Of a stretch of 64,000 nt of DNA, positions 39,465-48,353 are shown in pieces; position 1 is the first letter of the stretch, and each line of letters begins with the position of its first letter. This DNA comes from Thermoplasmata archaeon (GTDB lineage Archaea; Thermoplasmatota; Thermoplasmata; UBA10834). Both the position numbers and the translations under genes were made by a program. The stretch is from contig JAEHCM010000004.1 of assembly GCA_020696365.1 (NCBI GenBank), positions 145,301 through 209,300 of the forward strand. The letters are read 5' to 3'. The notes under the pieces are model-generated. The model ran no database searches. It was not told the origin of the DNA and saw only the letters and a program-made list of their open reading frames with translations.

Positions 39465-40502
39465 TCATTCGATCCTGTACCTCAGCAGAGCCGCCACGCC
39501 GCCCAGTGATTCCAGCCTCCGACCCGCTTCGTGAAGAGAGCTCACGATCATGAACTCGCCCCGCGAACGCTCCACGGTTTTCAGGAGCTTCTCCACCTCG
39601 ACGTCCCTCACGGAAGAGTCGAGCACGAGCAGGAGGTCGACCGCTCCGGACTCAGCTGCCGTGACCACATGCTGCTTGCCGTACGAGAACAGACCGTCCG
39701 CGCCGATCGCCGCGAACAGCCTCTCGACGGCCTTGGTCTCCCTCGCGACCCGTGACTCCTCGACGACCTTGCCTCCCAGCCCGCGTTTCATCGCTTCATG
39801 TATGCCCGCCATGCCAGCCTGGCCAGTCGAGAGTACGATCACCTGGTCGGCGAGCTCGGGATGCCTGTCGCGCATCTTCCTCGCGAGCGACTCCTTTGTG
39901 AAGCCAGGCCCGAGCACGACCAAGGGTTGAGCCTTCAGCAACGGCGCGACCTTGCCAACAATCTCCTCTACGAAGGCGTCCTCGCTCGGCTTTGAATCGT
40001 ACATTTTCCCATCCGGGTTCCTCGTTATGGTCGCGACCTCCTTGAGCCCGTAATCCCTGGCAGCGGCAATCACGGCCTCGGTGTCCTCGACGGCCACGAA
40101 CATGACTGTCGGACGGTCGCTCGCCTCCACGGCCCGCTTGATACGCTCGAAGTGGACGTCCTTCCACTCAGGCTTGACGATGGCCACCGCATCTCCTGGG
40201 CCCACCATGAGCGTGTGATGCTGGCCGATGTCCTGTGGCCCGGACTCGATCGAACCGAGTATGCGGAGACGGTCCTCCGACTCGTGGAACTCGACCTTCC
40301 CGACCCTTATGCCGAGGAGCATCCGCACCTTCTCGGTCCGCTCGGGACGCAACTTGTCCGCCTTTTCCTCCTTGCGTCTGTAGGCGGTGGCGTACACCTG
40401 ATCATCGACGTCTAGTAGGTTGTAGAGATGCCATAGATCGTCGATGCTCTCGGGACGGAGTTTGACCTTGTTGGCCCTCGAATCCTGATGGACTATCTTC
40501 AT
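39465..40502 (-). CDS. pelA: Pelota, mRNA surveillance protein
   Basis: This 345-residue protein has the N-terminal domain MKIVHQDSRANKVKLRPESIDDLWHLYN, the central eRF1-like domain (VMFVAVEDTEAVIAAARDYG, VVLGPGFTKESLARKM) and a C-terminal domain (VVTAAESGAVDLLLVLDSSVR). Pelota enters stalled ribosomes with ABCE1 and an aEF1A-type GTPase to release them. The partner ATPase ABCE1 is encoded about 4 kb away. The start at 40502 is the family start; upstream residues in the frame are not conserved. Confidence 0.95.
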   Translation of the reverse strand: MKIVHQDSRANKVKLRPESIDDLWHLYNLLDVDDQVYATAYRRKEEKADKLRPERTEKVRMLLGIRVGKVEFHESEDRLRILGSIESGPQDIGQHHTLMVGPGDAVAIVKPEWKDVHFERIKRAVEASDRPTVMFVAVEDTEAVIAAARDYGLKEVATITRNPDGKMYDSKPSEDAFVEEIVGKVAPLLKAQPLVVLGPGFTKESLARKMRDRHPELADQVIVLSTGQAGMAGIHEAMKRGLGGKVVEESRVARETKAVERLFAAIGADGLFSYGKQHVVTAAESGAVDLLLVLDSSVRDVEVEKLLKTVERSRGEFMIVSSLHEAGRRLESLGGVAALLRYRIE

Positions 40503-40602
40503 GCCCGCTCTCACGCGTAGATGTCGGTGGCCGGATATCAAGGCATCGAGCGACGCAGAGCGGTCGAAGTTGACAGACCAGTTCCATCCACAACCACGAA
40601 GG

Positions 40603-40610
40603 TTTATATT
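40603..40610 (+). promoter_or_regulatory. TATA box of the roadblock gene
   Basis: TTTATATT lies in the divergent gap between pelA and the roadblock gene, about 45-50 bases before the ATG at 40654, leaving a short leader. Confidence 0.5.
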
Positions 40611-40653
40611 CTCATCAGGTCATTTGTAACCAAGTCACAGGGACGGCTCGCAC

Positions 40654-41016
40654 ATGGCACAGTACTTGGCTATCGATGAGATTCTCGACGACCTGCACAA
40701 GGAGATGACGTCCGTGTACGAGGCGACCGTCGTATCCCGGAGCGGCATGCACATTGCGGGCGATTCCCCGAAGGGGGTACACCTGGAGACTTTCGTCGCC
40801 ATGTCTGCAATCCTCCTGGGCGCAGCGGAGACAGCGACTGGCGAGCTCAAGGACAAGCTCCGGTATGTGTCGGTCGAGCTGTCGAGGAGCAGGATGGTGC
40901 TGACAGCAGCTGGGAACAGAGCGCTGCTGGTACTGACCGCATCCAATGATGTCGAGACCGGGGAGTTGGCAGACAAGGCGACCGAGTTCGCGACGCGGAT
41001 CGCCGACAAGATCTGA
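40654..41016 (+). CDS. Roadblock/LC7 domain protein
   Basis: This 120-residue protein is a single roadblock domain: helix YLAIDEILDDLHKEM, strands YEATVVSRSGMHIAG, helix HLETFVAMSAILLGAAETATG, strands LRYVSVELSRSRMVLTAAGNRALLVLTAS and a terminal helix. Archaeal and bacterial roadblock proteins usually regulate small GTPases such as MglA. No GTPase gene lies next to it. It may dimerise on its own. Confidence 0.88.
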   Translation: MAQYLAIDEILDDLHKEMTSVYEATVVSRSGMHIAGDSPKGVHLETFVAMSAILLGAAETATGELKDKLRYVSVELSRSRMVLTAAGNRALLVLTASNDVETGELADKATEFATRIADKI

Positions 41017-41018
41017 AG

Positions 41019-41681
41019 TCACATCCTCCTGAACCCGCCTCGAACCCATTCTTGGTTTGTTTCTATCGCGTAGACGACCGTCTCCTTGACGTTCCGACTC
41101 CTGCCTCCGACCGTCGACCTGTTCGCAAGGATCGCCTTGATCGCTTCTTCCTCGGAACGGACATCCGGGAGAACGGTGAACGCCCGGCCTATCTCCTCGA
41201 GCTTGTGAGCGTCGCTTCCACCCACTGCGGGCAGGCCCCTTCTCTCCGCCATCCTAAACGCAGCCTTGTTCGACCCTCTGGAGCTGCCTCCGTTCAGGAC
41301 CTCGATGGCGTCAAAGTGATTCTGGGATGCTCGTCTGATACCCATCCCTGACGGGAATCTCCTTGGGTGAGCGGCGACTGCCATCCCTCCGGATTCATGG
41401 ATGCCCTCGATGGTCTTGTCGATTGACAGTCCCCTCGGCACGGTCGACGATAACCCGTACGCGAGCACGTGTCCTTCGGCGGTCGATATCTCGGTCCCCC
41501 TGACCACCAGAAGTCCGAACGAGCTCGCGAGTTCGAACGCTCTCAATGAGCCCTCGACCGAGTTGTGGTCGGTGACCGCGCAGCCGTCCAGACCCGATGA
41601 TCTGCACCGTTCGAGTATCCCCTCGATGGTGGCCGCGCCGTCGCGCGAGAACTTCGAATGGATATGGAGATCGAGCTTCAT
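41019..41681 (-). CDS. PHP domain metal-dependent phosphoesterase
   Basis: This 220-residue protein has the PHP motifs DLHIHSKFSRDG (motif I), AVTDHNSVEG (II), GTEIST, MAVAAHPRRF (III) and GGSDAHKLEEIG (IV), which bind a di- or trinuclear metal site. Members hydrolyse phosphoesters of small molecules or nucleic acids. Its ATG overlaps the metG stop by 4 bases, so the two are co-translated. A longer paralogue is encoded at 61.6 kb. Confidence 0.9.
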   Translation of the reverse strand: MKLDLHIHSKFSRDGAATIEGILERCRSSGLDGCAVTDHNSVEGSLRAFELASSFGLLVVRGTEISTAEGHVLAYGLSSTVPRGLSIDKTIEGIHESGGMAVAAHPRRFPSGMGIRRASQNHFDAIEVLNGGSSRGSNKAAFRMAERRGLPAVGGSDAHKLEEIGRAFTVLPDVRSEEEAIKAILANRSTVGGRSRNVKETVVYAIETNQEWVRGGFRRM

Positions 41682-43885
41682 CGTACTCTCGCACCGACCG
41701 GGATATCTCTGTCGAACACAATCTTGATACCGCCCTTGGCGTGCATCACGACGGCACTCTCCTCCTGAACCAAGGCGGCGTACTTCCTACCTACCTCTCC
41801 ACTCTCGATCGCGCACGAAACGGTCCGCGAACCAATGTCCAGCTTGGGCGGGCTTCCGCCGGATAGCGAACCGACGCGGATATCGAGCTCCTGGAACTCC
41901 TTGAATGAGATGGTCTTGCTCTCGACCTCCAACCCGCTGGTAACCGGGGTTCCAGGGGGGAGGTCCGACTCGGGAGTGAGCAGGGCGAGCCCGCCCGCCT
42001 CCTCGGCGGCCAGCAACATCCCCTCTGACTTGACGCCTCGGAGCTTCGCCGGCTCAAGGTTCGAAACGATCACCAGGGTCTTCGAGCTCAGCTCTTCAGC
42101 TGAGTAGAAGTCCTTCAACCCGGTCACGATAGTGATAGGTCGACCTATGTCCACCTTCATGACGTACAGCTTGTCGGCGTTCGGGTGCCGCTCAACCTCG
42201 ATGACCGTCCCTATCCTGAGGTCGAGCGCGGAATACTTGGCGAACCCCCCCGACAGAGGTACTTCCACCTTCGCGAACAACGGTACTGGCTTCTCCATCT
42301 TATTCCCCTCCTTCAGCGGAGCCTTCGTGCCGTTCCATCCAGAATCCTCGATCGATCCCCCCATCCCGATATCGTGCCATATCTTCTCGGATGAGAAAGG
42401 CATGAACGGGCTACCGAGCACAGCAAGCGCCCTGCATATCTCGAGGCTGACGCTGAGCACCGTCCCGCAGCGCTCCTTGTCGGAACGTATGAGTGTCCAC
42501 GGAGCGACCGCGTCGAAGTACTGGTTGCCGAACTGAGCGAGGTCCATGACCGATTTCATGGCGTCCCTGAACCGGCACGCGGACAATGATTCGCGCAAAT
42601 CTATCTCCGCTCGTGATATCCGCTCCAGAGCCGCTCTGTCGCCCTCGTCCAACGCCCCTCTCGTGGGCACGGCGCCGTAGTTCTTGTATGTGAAGGACAG
42701 CGTTCTGTGGATGAAGTTGCCGTACGTCGCGACGAGCTCGCCGTTGGTCCTCTGGGCGAAGTCCTCCCACGAGAACTCACTGTCCTTGAACTCGGGCATG
42801 TTCGCGATAAGATAATACCTGACGACATCCGGGCTGAACTTCGTGAGCAGGTCCGGGATGTCTATGCTGACGCCCATGCTCTTCGAGAACTTCTGACCGC
42901 CGAGATTCATGAACTGATTCGCGACGACGTCGTACGGCAGGTTCAGTCCGCCGTTCCCGAGGAGGATGGCGGGCCATATGATCGTGTGAAAGACGATGTT
43001 GTCCTTCCCGAGGAAGTAATAGCTCCGGCAGTCCTCGTCCCTCCAGTAGCGGCCCCAGTCATCCTCGGACGCCTTCGTCTTAGCCCATTCCTTCGTGGCG
43101 GAGAGATATCCTATCACGGCCTCGAACCAGACATATATGCGCTTGCTCTCGAAGCCCTGGACGGGCACGGGCACACCCCAGGATATGTCTCTGGTTATCG
43201 GTCGGTCGATGAGTCCTCCCTTGAGCACGTTGAGGGTGAACGCCCGCACATGAGGGCGCCAATGGCTGCTGCCTTCGACATACTTCAGCAGCTCGTCGGT
43301 GAATCCTGAGAGCTTCAGGAAGAAGTGCTCCGTATCGCGCAGCTTCGGCTTGGCGCCGCACAGCTGACACCGTGCATCGATCAGATCCTCTGCGTTCAAG
43401 TCCATGCCGCAGGAGTCGCACTGATCTCCTCGCGCGTGGTCGTAGCCACAATGGGGGCACCTGCCCTCGACGTACCGGTCTGGGAGGAAACGCCCACAGT
43501 CGGAGCAGTGATATTGAGGAGTGGTCATGCGCTTCAGGTATCCATCTTCCATCAGCTTGACGAAGACCTTACGAACCTCCTCCTCGTGGTTCGCCGTGTG
43601 CGTGTGCGTGTACAGATCGAAGGTGATGCCCAGGTCGTTGATCGCTTTGAGATTGATCTCGTGATACCTGTTCGCGATCTCCTCGGGGGAGACCTTCTCC
43701 TTGTCTGCGCTCACGGTTATGGGAGCGCCGTGCATGTCGGAACCCGAGACCATGATGATCTCGTTCCCCACGAGCCGATTGAACCTAGCGAATATGTCGG
43801 CGGGCAGGAGGGAACCTGTGACATGGCCCACGTGAATCGGGCCGTTGGCATATGGCCAAGCGACGCAAACCAACACCCTCGACAT
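41678..43885 (-). CDS. metG: Methionyl-tRNA synthetase with C-terminal tRNA-binding extension
   Basis: This 735-residue enzyme has class I motif HVGH (GPIHVGHVTG) near residue 18, a four-Cys-pair zinc knuckle region (CSDCGRFLP, CPHCG, CDSCG, CQLCG) at about 120-180 and KFSKS near residue 330. After the anticodon-binding helices comes a tRNA-binding OB domain (LDLRIGTVIEVERHPNADKLYVM) at about 555-650. A further segment (FKEFQELDIRVGSLSG) follows that looks like a degenerate second copy. The extension raises tRNA affinity in related enzymes. The start at 43885 is well placed. Confidence 0.94.
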   Translation of the reverse strand: MSRVLVCVAWPYANGPIHVGHVTGSLLPADIFARFNRLVGNEIIMVSGSDMHGAPITVSADKEKVSPEEIANRYHEINLKAINDLGITFDLYTHTHTANHEEEVRKVFVKLMEDGYLKRMTTPQYHCSDCGRFLPDRYVEGRCPHCGYDHARGDQCDSCGMDLNAEDLIDARCQLCGAKPKLRDTEHFFLKLSGFTDELLKYVEGSSHWRPHVRAFTLNVLKGGLIDRPITRDISWGVPVPVQGFESKRIYVWFEAVIGYLSATKEWAKTKASEDDWGRYWRDEDCRSYYFLGKDNIVFHTIIWPAILLGNGGLNLPYDVVANQFMNLGGQKFSKSMGVSIDIPDLLTKFSPDVVRYYLIANMPEFKDSEFSWEDFAQRTNGELVATYGNFIHRTLSFTYKNYGAVPTRGALDEGDRAALERISRAEIDLRESLSACRFRDAMKSVMDLAQFGNQYFDAVAPWTLIRSDKERCGTVLSVSLEICRALAVLGSPFMPFSSEKIWHDIGMGGSIEDSGWNGTKAPLKEGNKMEKPVPLFAKVEVPLSGGFAKYSALDLRIGTVIEVERHPNADKLYVMKVDIGRPITIVTGLKDFYSAEELSSKTLVIVSNLEPAKLRGVKSEGMLLAAEEAGGLALLTPESDLPPGTPVTSGLEVESKTISFKEFQELDIRVGSLSGGSPPKLDIGSRTVSCAIESGEVGRKYAALVQEESAVVMHAKGGIKIVFDRDIPVGARVR

Positions 43886-43963
43886 GTTCAGCGGCGCCTC
43901 AATCGCAAGGACTGCACTTAAAACCTCCTTCAGGGAGGACTGGCGTCACCAAATCGCCCATGA

Positions 43964-43976
43964 TATATTTTTAAAC
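43964..43976 (+). promoter_or_regulatory. TATA box of abce1
   Basis: ATATATTTTTAAA is centred about 30 bases before the ATG at 44000. It sits in the divergent gap between metG and the ABCE1 gene. Confidence 0.6.
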
Positions 43977-43999
43977 GGCGCCCACCTTAACCCACATCG

Positions 44000-45766
44000 A
44001 TGAGGATAGCCGTACTCCTGAGGGACAGATGCCAGCCAAAACGATGCAGCTCCGAGTGCATGCACTACTGCCCGCCCGTCAGGACGGGCACGGAGACCAT
44101 AGTCATGGGCGACAGAGGCAAGCCTGTGATATCTGAAGAGCTCTGCGTCGGATGCGGGATATGCGTACACAAGTGTCCTTTCGAGGCGGTCAAGATCATC
44201 GGCCTACCACAGGAGCTCGAGGGCGAGACCGTCCACCAGTTCGGCAAGAACTCCTTCAGGCTCTACAGGCTCCCCGTGCCTAGGAAGGGGCAGGTCATAG
44301 GCCTGCTGGGACCGAACGGGATAGGCAAATCCACCGCCACCTCGATCCTCTCAGGCCAGGTCGTTCCCAACCTCGGCGACTACAGCTCCGATGCCACCTG
44401 GGACAAGGTGTTGGACAAGTACTCCGGGACCGAGCTGCACGACTACCTCGAGCCGCTGGCCGAGGGCAGCATCAAGACGGCCATCAAACCGCAGTACGTG
44501 GACAAGCTCCCCGCCGTCCATAAGGGGAAGGTCAGGGAGCTGCTGGAGAAGGTTGACGACGAAGGGGGGCTAGACGAGATATCCGAGAGGCTGATGATTA
44601 CCAGCGTGCTCTCAAGAGACCTCGCCAAGCTGTCAGGGGGAGAGCTGCAGCGGGTCGCGCTGGCCGCGACCCTCCTTAGAGACGCAGATGTGTACTTCTT
44701 CGACGAACCATCGTCTTATCTCGACATATTCCAGAGGCTCGAAGTGGCCAAGGTGATCCAGGAACTCAGCACGCGCAAGCAGGTGGTCGTGATAGAGCAC
44801 GACCTCGCTGTCATGGACTTCCTCGCGGATCTCGTCCACATCATGTACGGTTCTGAAGGAGCTTACGGCATAATCTCTCAGCCTAGGTCTGTGAGGTCGG
44901 CAGTCAACGTCTACCTCGACGGGTACATGCGCGAGGAGAACATCCGCTTCCGAGATACCGCGATCAAGTTCGAGAAACGCCCACCCCGAGGCGATTGGCA
45001 GTCTGAACCGCTAATAGAGTTCACGGAGCTGAAGAAGCGTTTCAGGAATTTCAGCCTCCGGGTCTCAGGTGGAGTCATAAGGAAGGGAGAGGTCGTGGGA
45101 GCTGTCGGCCCGAATGCGACGGGCAAGACGACCTTCGTCAAGATGCTGGCCGGAGAGGTCTCTCCGACGGCCGGGTCCGTCAAGGGAGAGGTCACCGTCA
45201 GCTACAAACCCCAGTACATCAAGCCTGAGTTCGACGGCACCGTGAAGGAACTGCTGTACCAGACCGTCGGAAGGGACATCGATGCTGGGTTCTTCCAGGC
45301 GGAGGTGGAGCGCCCGCTCAGCCTGAAGTACCTCATGGACAACGAGGTGAAGAAGCTGTCCGGGGGTGAACTGCAGAGAGTGGCTATCGCGGTATGCCTC
45401 GGGAAACAGGCCGACATATATCTGTTGGATGAGCCGTCCGCATACCTCGACTCGGCCCAGAGGATGACCGCCTCCAAGACGATAAGGAGGGTCGTGGAGA
45501 AGTCGGGCAAGTCAGCTGTCATAGTCGATCATGACGTCTACATGATCGACCTCATATCGGATTCGCTGATGGTGTTCAGTGGTGAGGCCTCAAAGCGCGG
45601 CGTCGGAGAGGGGCCGATGGAGATGCGCGACGGCATGAACAGGTTCCTCAGGGATGTCGACATCACCTTCAGAAGGGACCATGAGACGAATCGTCCGAGG
45701 ATAAACAAGAAGGATTCAAGACTGGACCGGGAACAGAAGTCGAAGGGGGAACACTACTACGGTTGA
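44000..45766 (+). CDS. abce1: Ribosome recycling ATPase ABCE1 (Rli1)
   Basis: This 588-residue protein has an N-terminal ferredoxin-like domain with two [4Fe-4S] motifs (CSSECMHYCPP and CVGCGICVHKCP). Then come two ABC domains: Walker A GPNGIGKST with signature LSGGELQR, and Walker A GPNATGKTT with a second LSGGELQR, each with Walker B FFDEPSSYLD or LLDEPSAYLD. ABCE1 splits ribosomes with Pelota or aRF1. Its length is normal. Its 3' end overlaps the convergent DedA gene by 10 bases. Confidence 0.97.
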   Translation: MRIAVLLRDRCQPKRCSSECMHYCPPVRTGTETIVMGDRGKPVISEELCVGCGICVHKCPFEAVKIIGLPQELEGETVHQFGKNSFRLYRLPVPRKGQVIGLLGPNGIGKSTATSILSGQVVPNLGDYSSDATWDKVLDKYSGTELHDYLEPLAEGSIKTAIKPQYVDKLPAVHKGKVRELLEKVDDEGGLDEISERLMITSVLSRDLAKLSGGELQRVALAATLLRDADVYFFDEPSSYLDIFQRLEVAKVIQELSTRKQVVVIEHDLAVMDFLADLVHIMYGSEGAYGIISQPRSVRSAVNVYLDGYMREENIRFRDTAIKFEKRPPRGDWQSEPLIEFTELKKRFRNFSLRVSGGVIRKGEVVGAVGPNATGKTTFVKMLAGEVSPTAGSVKGEVTVSYKPQYIKPEFDGTVKELLYQTVGRDIDAGFFQAEVERPLSLKYLMDNEVKKLSGGELQRVAIAVCLGKQADIYLLDEPSAYLDSAQRMTASKTIRRVVEKSGKSAVIVDHDVYMIDLISDSLMVFSGEASKRGVGEGPMEMRDGMNRFLRDVDITFRRDHETNRPRINKKDSRLDREQKSKGEHYYG

Positions 45767-46428
45767 TCGGTTCCCGCGGCGTTCTCGTCGGTCTGCTTCC
45801 GGTTGTTGTCCCTGAACTTCTTGAAGTACCACACGGCGATGACTACCAGGCCTGCGACGACGAGGATGTCGAACTTCTCGAACGTATCCATGATGTCCTC
45901 CCAGCTCGGTCCAAGAGCGTATCCGACATATGCTAGCATTAATGTCCAGGGGAGCGACCCGACGAAGCTGTAGAAGACGAACTTCTTGAAGTTCATCTTT
46001 CCGATGCCTGCAGGGAGAGAGATGAATGTGCGGATGATCGGGAGCAGACGGCTGATGAACGTGGCCGCGTCGCCATACTTCTCGAACCACCGCTCGGCCG
46101 TGAGCAGATGCTTCTCTTGAATCAAGAAGTACTTGCCGTACCTGACGATGAGCGGCCTTCCTGCGTACATGCCAACCCAGTAGGCAGCGATCGACCCGAT
46201 GGTGCAGCCAATGGCGCCCGCGAGTCCGACCCCTAGCAGAGTCATGACCGTCCCGTCGTAGCCCGGTTGCCCCGCAGCGTAGACCAGGTATCCGGCGAAA
46301 GGCATGACTATCTCGCTGGGGACCGGCATGCAGGCGCTCTCCAGGGCCATGAGGAACATCACCCCAACGTAGCCATAGGTCGATATCCAGTCCAGAATGA
46401 GGTTCGTGCCCCATTCAATCAGGCCCAT
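45757..46428 (-). CDS. DedA family membrane protein
   Basis: This 223-residue protein has about five hydrophobic segments. It carries the DedA/SNARE-associated signatures FLMALESACMPVPSEIVMPFAGYL, GCTIGSIAAYWVGMYAGRPLIVRYGKY, and FISRLLPIIRTFISLPAGIGKMNFKKFVFYSFVGSLPW. Members are implicated in lipid flipping and membrane homeostasis. I chose the ATG at 46428 because GTATTTTAAA on the minus strand is centred 27 bases upstream. Confidence 0.9.
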   Translation of the reverse strand: MGLIEWGTNLILDWISTYGYVGVMFLMALESACMPVPSEIVMPFAGYLVYAAGQPGYDGTVMTLLGVGLAGAIGCTIGSIAAYWVGMYAGRPLIVRYGKYFLIQEKHLLTAERWFEKYGDAATFISRLLPIIRTFISLPAGIGKMNFKKFVFYSFVGSLPWTLMLAYVGYALGPSWEDIMDTFEKFDILVVAGLVVIAVWYFKKFRDNNRKQTDENAAGTDQP

Positions 46429-46450
46429 GGGGGTGGGTAAACGCAGACGG

Positions 46451-46460
46451 TTTAAAATAC
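46451..46460 (-). promoter_or_regulatory. TATA box of the DedA gene
   Basis: GTATTTTAAA on the minus strand is about 27 bases before the DedA ATG. A separate weak CATATTT near 46484 on the plus strand may serve the divergent carrier gene. Confidence 0.55.
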
Positions 46461-46516
46461 GTTGGCAGGAGGGATTCCGCGAACATATTTGTACGGACGG
46501 ACGCCTTCGACCCGCG

Positions 46517-47407
46517 ATGAAGCCGTCCGATATCCTCCAAAGCCACGGCATCATGATGGTGCTTGGGCTGGTCCTGGGAATCGTCGTCGGCGGGTTCCCC
46601 GCGATGACCAGGGAGATATCGATGGCGTCCCTGGCGCTGCTGATGACGGTCTCGCTGGCCAACGTCAAGCTGGCGGAGACGAAAAGCAGAGGTTTGCCCC
46701 GGGAGGCCGCGGTCACCCTCCTGCTGAACTACGGTTTCCTGACCATTGTGATCCTGCTGCTCGGGGGCTTGTTCTCGGAGAAGCTGTGGTGGGGATGGGT
46801 GCTCATGGCGGCCGCTCCGTCCGCCATATCCATCGTGCCCTTCACGAACATACTCGGCGGCTCTGTCCCGAAGGCGCTGTTCTCGACATCCGTCAACTAT
46901 CTCGCGGCCCTTGTCCTCATGCCCCTGATATGCTTGGCCTTCATAGGCTCTGCCGTCTCCGTGATCAGCCTGGTCACGTCACTCTTGCTGCTCATCGTCC
47001 TTCCCATGATACTCTCGCGCGGAGTCAAGAGGATCGGCACGCAGAAACGGACAAGGACTCTCGTCACCAATCTATCCTTCTTCGTCCTGATATTCGCCGT
47101 GGCCGGGTCGAACAGGGACGCGTTCCTCGACGACTCGGTCATGGTGCTGGCCGTATCGGCAGCTTGCCTAATCAGGACTTTCGGGACCGGTTTCCTGGCG
47201 GAGGTAATCTTGCGGAAGGCGCGGGTACCGAAGCAGGACCGCATACACTGGGTTTTGTTCTCTGGGTACAAGAACCTAGGGCTGACCGCCACCCTGGCGA
47301 TCGCCCTGTTCGAGCCGATAGTCGCGGTCCCCGCGACGATATGCATCATGTTCGAGGTGATATGGATCATCACCATGACGAAGTATTATCCGAAGGTCCC
47401 GGACTAG
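46517..47407 (+). CDS. BASS-like (bile acid:sodium symporter superfamily) carrier
   Basis: This 296-residue protein has nine or ten hydrophobic helices and no large soluble part. The arrangement MMVLGLVLGIVVGGF, SLALLMTVSLANVKLAE, WVLMAAAPSAISIVPFTNILGG and WVLFSGYKNLGLTATLAIALF fits the SBF/BASS fold with its crossover helices (the Ala-Pro-Ser segment and the YKN-GLT segment). The substrate is unknown; plausible ones are organic anions. The ATG at 46517 is the first that gives a normal N-terminus. Annotation beyond superfamily level would be guesswork. Confidence 0.72.
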   Translation: MKPSDILQSHGIMMVLGLVLGIVVGGFPAMTREISMASLALLMTVSLANVKLAETKSRGLPREAAVTLLLNYGFLTIVILLLGGLFSEKLWWGWVLMAAAPSAISIVPFTNILGGSVPKALFSTSVNYLAALVLMPLICLAFIGSAVSVISLVTSLLLLIVLPMILSRGVKRIGTQKRTRTLVTNLSFFVLIFAVAGSNRDAFLDDSVMVLAVSAACLIRTFGTGFLAEVILRKARVPKQDRIHWVLFSGYKNLGLTATLAIALFEPIVAVPATICIMFEVIWIITMTKYYPKVPD

Positions 47408-47554
47408 TTGCGCCCTGGCATGAGGAGAGCGCCTGTCCACCATACGCTCACCTCGTTCGGATGCCCGCTCGGCCTCTATGCCGCGAATCCACTCCATCGC
47501 GAAATGGCCTCGAGACAGGGCCGTGACATTGCGGAATCTGGGGCACGGACAAGC

Positions 47555-47616
47555 GTTATTAAACACGCTCGCTGACGGCCCGAGTGTTATTAAACCTCTC
47601 GAAATTCTTATTAAAT
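47555..47616 (+). repeat. Three TTATTAAA boxes upstream of cbiM
   Basis: GTTATTAAAC occurs at 47555-47564 and again at 47586-47595, and CTTATTAAAT at 47607-47616. The spacings are 31 and 21 bases, about three and two helical turns. The last box is placed as a TATA box for cbiM (ATG 47643). The others may be tandem promoters or binding sites for a metal regulator. Confidence 0.5.
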
Positions 47617-47642
47617 GTGGTATCGGTGACTGCCTGAGATAG

Positions 47643-48353
47643 ATGGCACACATACATCTGGAGGATGGTGCGCTCTCACCGATCTGGGTTATCTTCTGGT
47701 GGGCTGTAGCTGCGACCTTGATAGGTGTCGCGATGTTGTCCCTCAGACGGGAGCGTGTGTCCACCAGGAAGATGACGGTCGCAGCCATGTGCGCGTCGGT
47801 TGGCATCGCCGCCTTCCTCGTGACCATACCAGTGTTCGGCGGGCTGCATCTGAACCTCACGCCACTCATAGGCATTCTCGCAGGGCCCGCCCTCGGGTCA
47901 CTCGCCGTTCTGATAATCAACCTGTTCAGCGCAGCTGTAGGCCATGGCGGTTGGGGCGTCATAGGCGTCAACACGGTGGTCAACCTATCCGAGGTGCTCG
48001 TCGGGTATTACGTCTACAGGGCTTTCAGAACGCGAGTCAACCTGAACAGGTTCGTCTCGGGGTTCACCGCCTCCGCCCTCGCGCTCACGCTGAGCGCGCT
48101 CATGGTAGTCGCCATCATCGCCGTCGCCGGAATCCAGGATTCGCACCTCGACGAAGAGGAGACAGCGCACAACCTCTGGCTCATAGCAGCTATGAACATC
48201 GGAGTCGGGTTGATAGAGGGAGTCTTGACAGGATACGTCGTATCGTTCATAGGACGCATCAAACCCGACCTGCTCGAAGAGACCGAACGCAGCCGGGAGA
48301 AACGGCCGCCGGACGAGGGTGCGCACGAGAAAGGGGTTGACGGACACGTCTAG
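47643..48353 (+). CDS. cbiM: ECF transporter substrate-binding component CbiM (cobalt/nickel)
   Basis: This 236-residue membrane protein begins MAHIHLEDGALSPIWVIFWW, the metal-binding N-terminus of CbiM/NikM proteins, in which the amino end and His residues coordinate Co or Ni. It continues with six or seven helices, including HLNLTPLIGILAGPALGSLAVLIINLFSAAVGHGGWGVIGVN. The C-terminal tail is charged. The spacing of the His differs from the common MHI form, as noted in related archaeal proteins. It is the first gene of cbiM-cbiQ-cbiO. Confidence 0.9.
   Translation: MAHIHLEDGALSPIWVIFWWAVAATLIGVAMLSLRRERVSTRKMTVAAMCASVGIAAFLVTIPVFGGLHLNLTPLIGILAGPALGSLAVLIINLFSAAVGHGGWGVIGVNTVVNLSEVLVGYYVYRAFRTRVNLNRFVSGFTASALALTLSALMVVAIIAVAGIQDSHLDEEETAHNLWLIAAMNIGVGLIEGVLTGYVVSFIGRIKPDLLEETERSREKRPPDEGAHEKGVDGHV

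Noticed and set aside
47408..47642. Cobalamin riboswitch upstream of cbiM
   Set aside because: The 235-base gap shows repeated TATA-like boxes but no B12-box-like conserved block or multi-stem fold that I can see.
47643..47657. ATA at 47652 as the cbiM start, which would give the M-H form of the metal site
   Set aside because: The ATG at 47643 is well placed after the TATA box, and an N-terminus of the MAHIHLEDG type is, as far as I recall, known in archaeal CbiM-like proteins.
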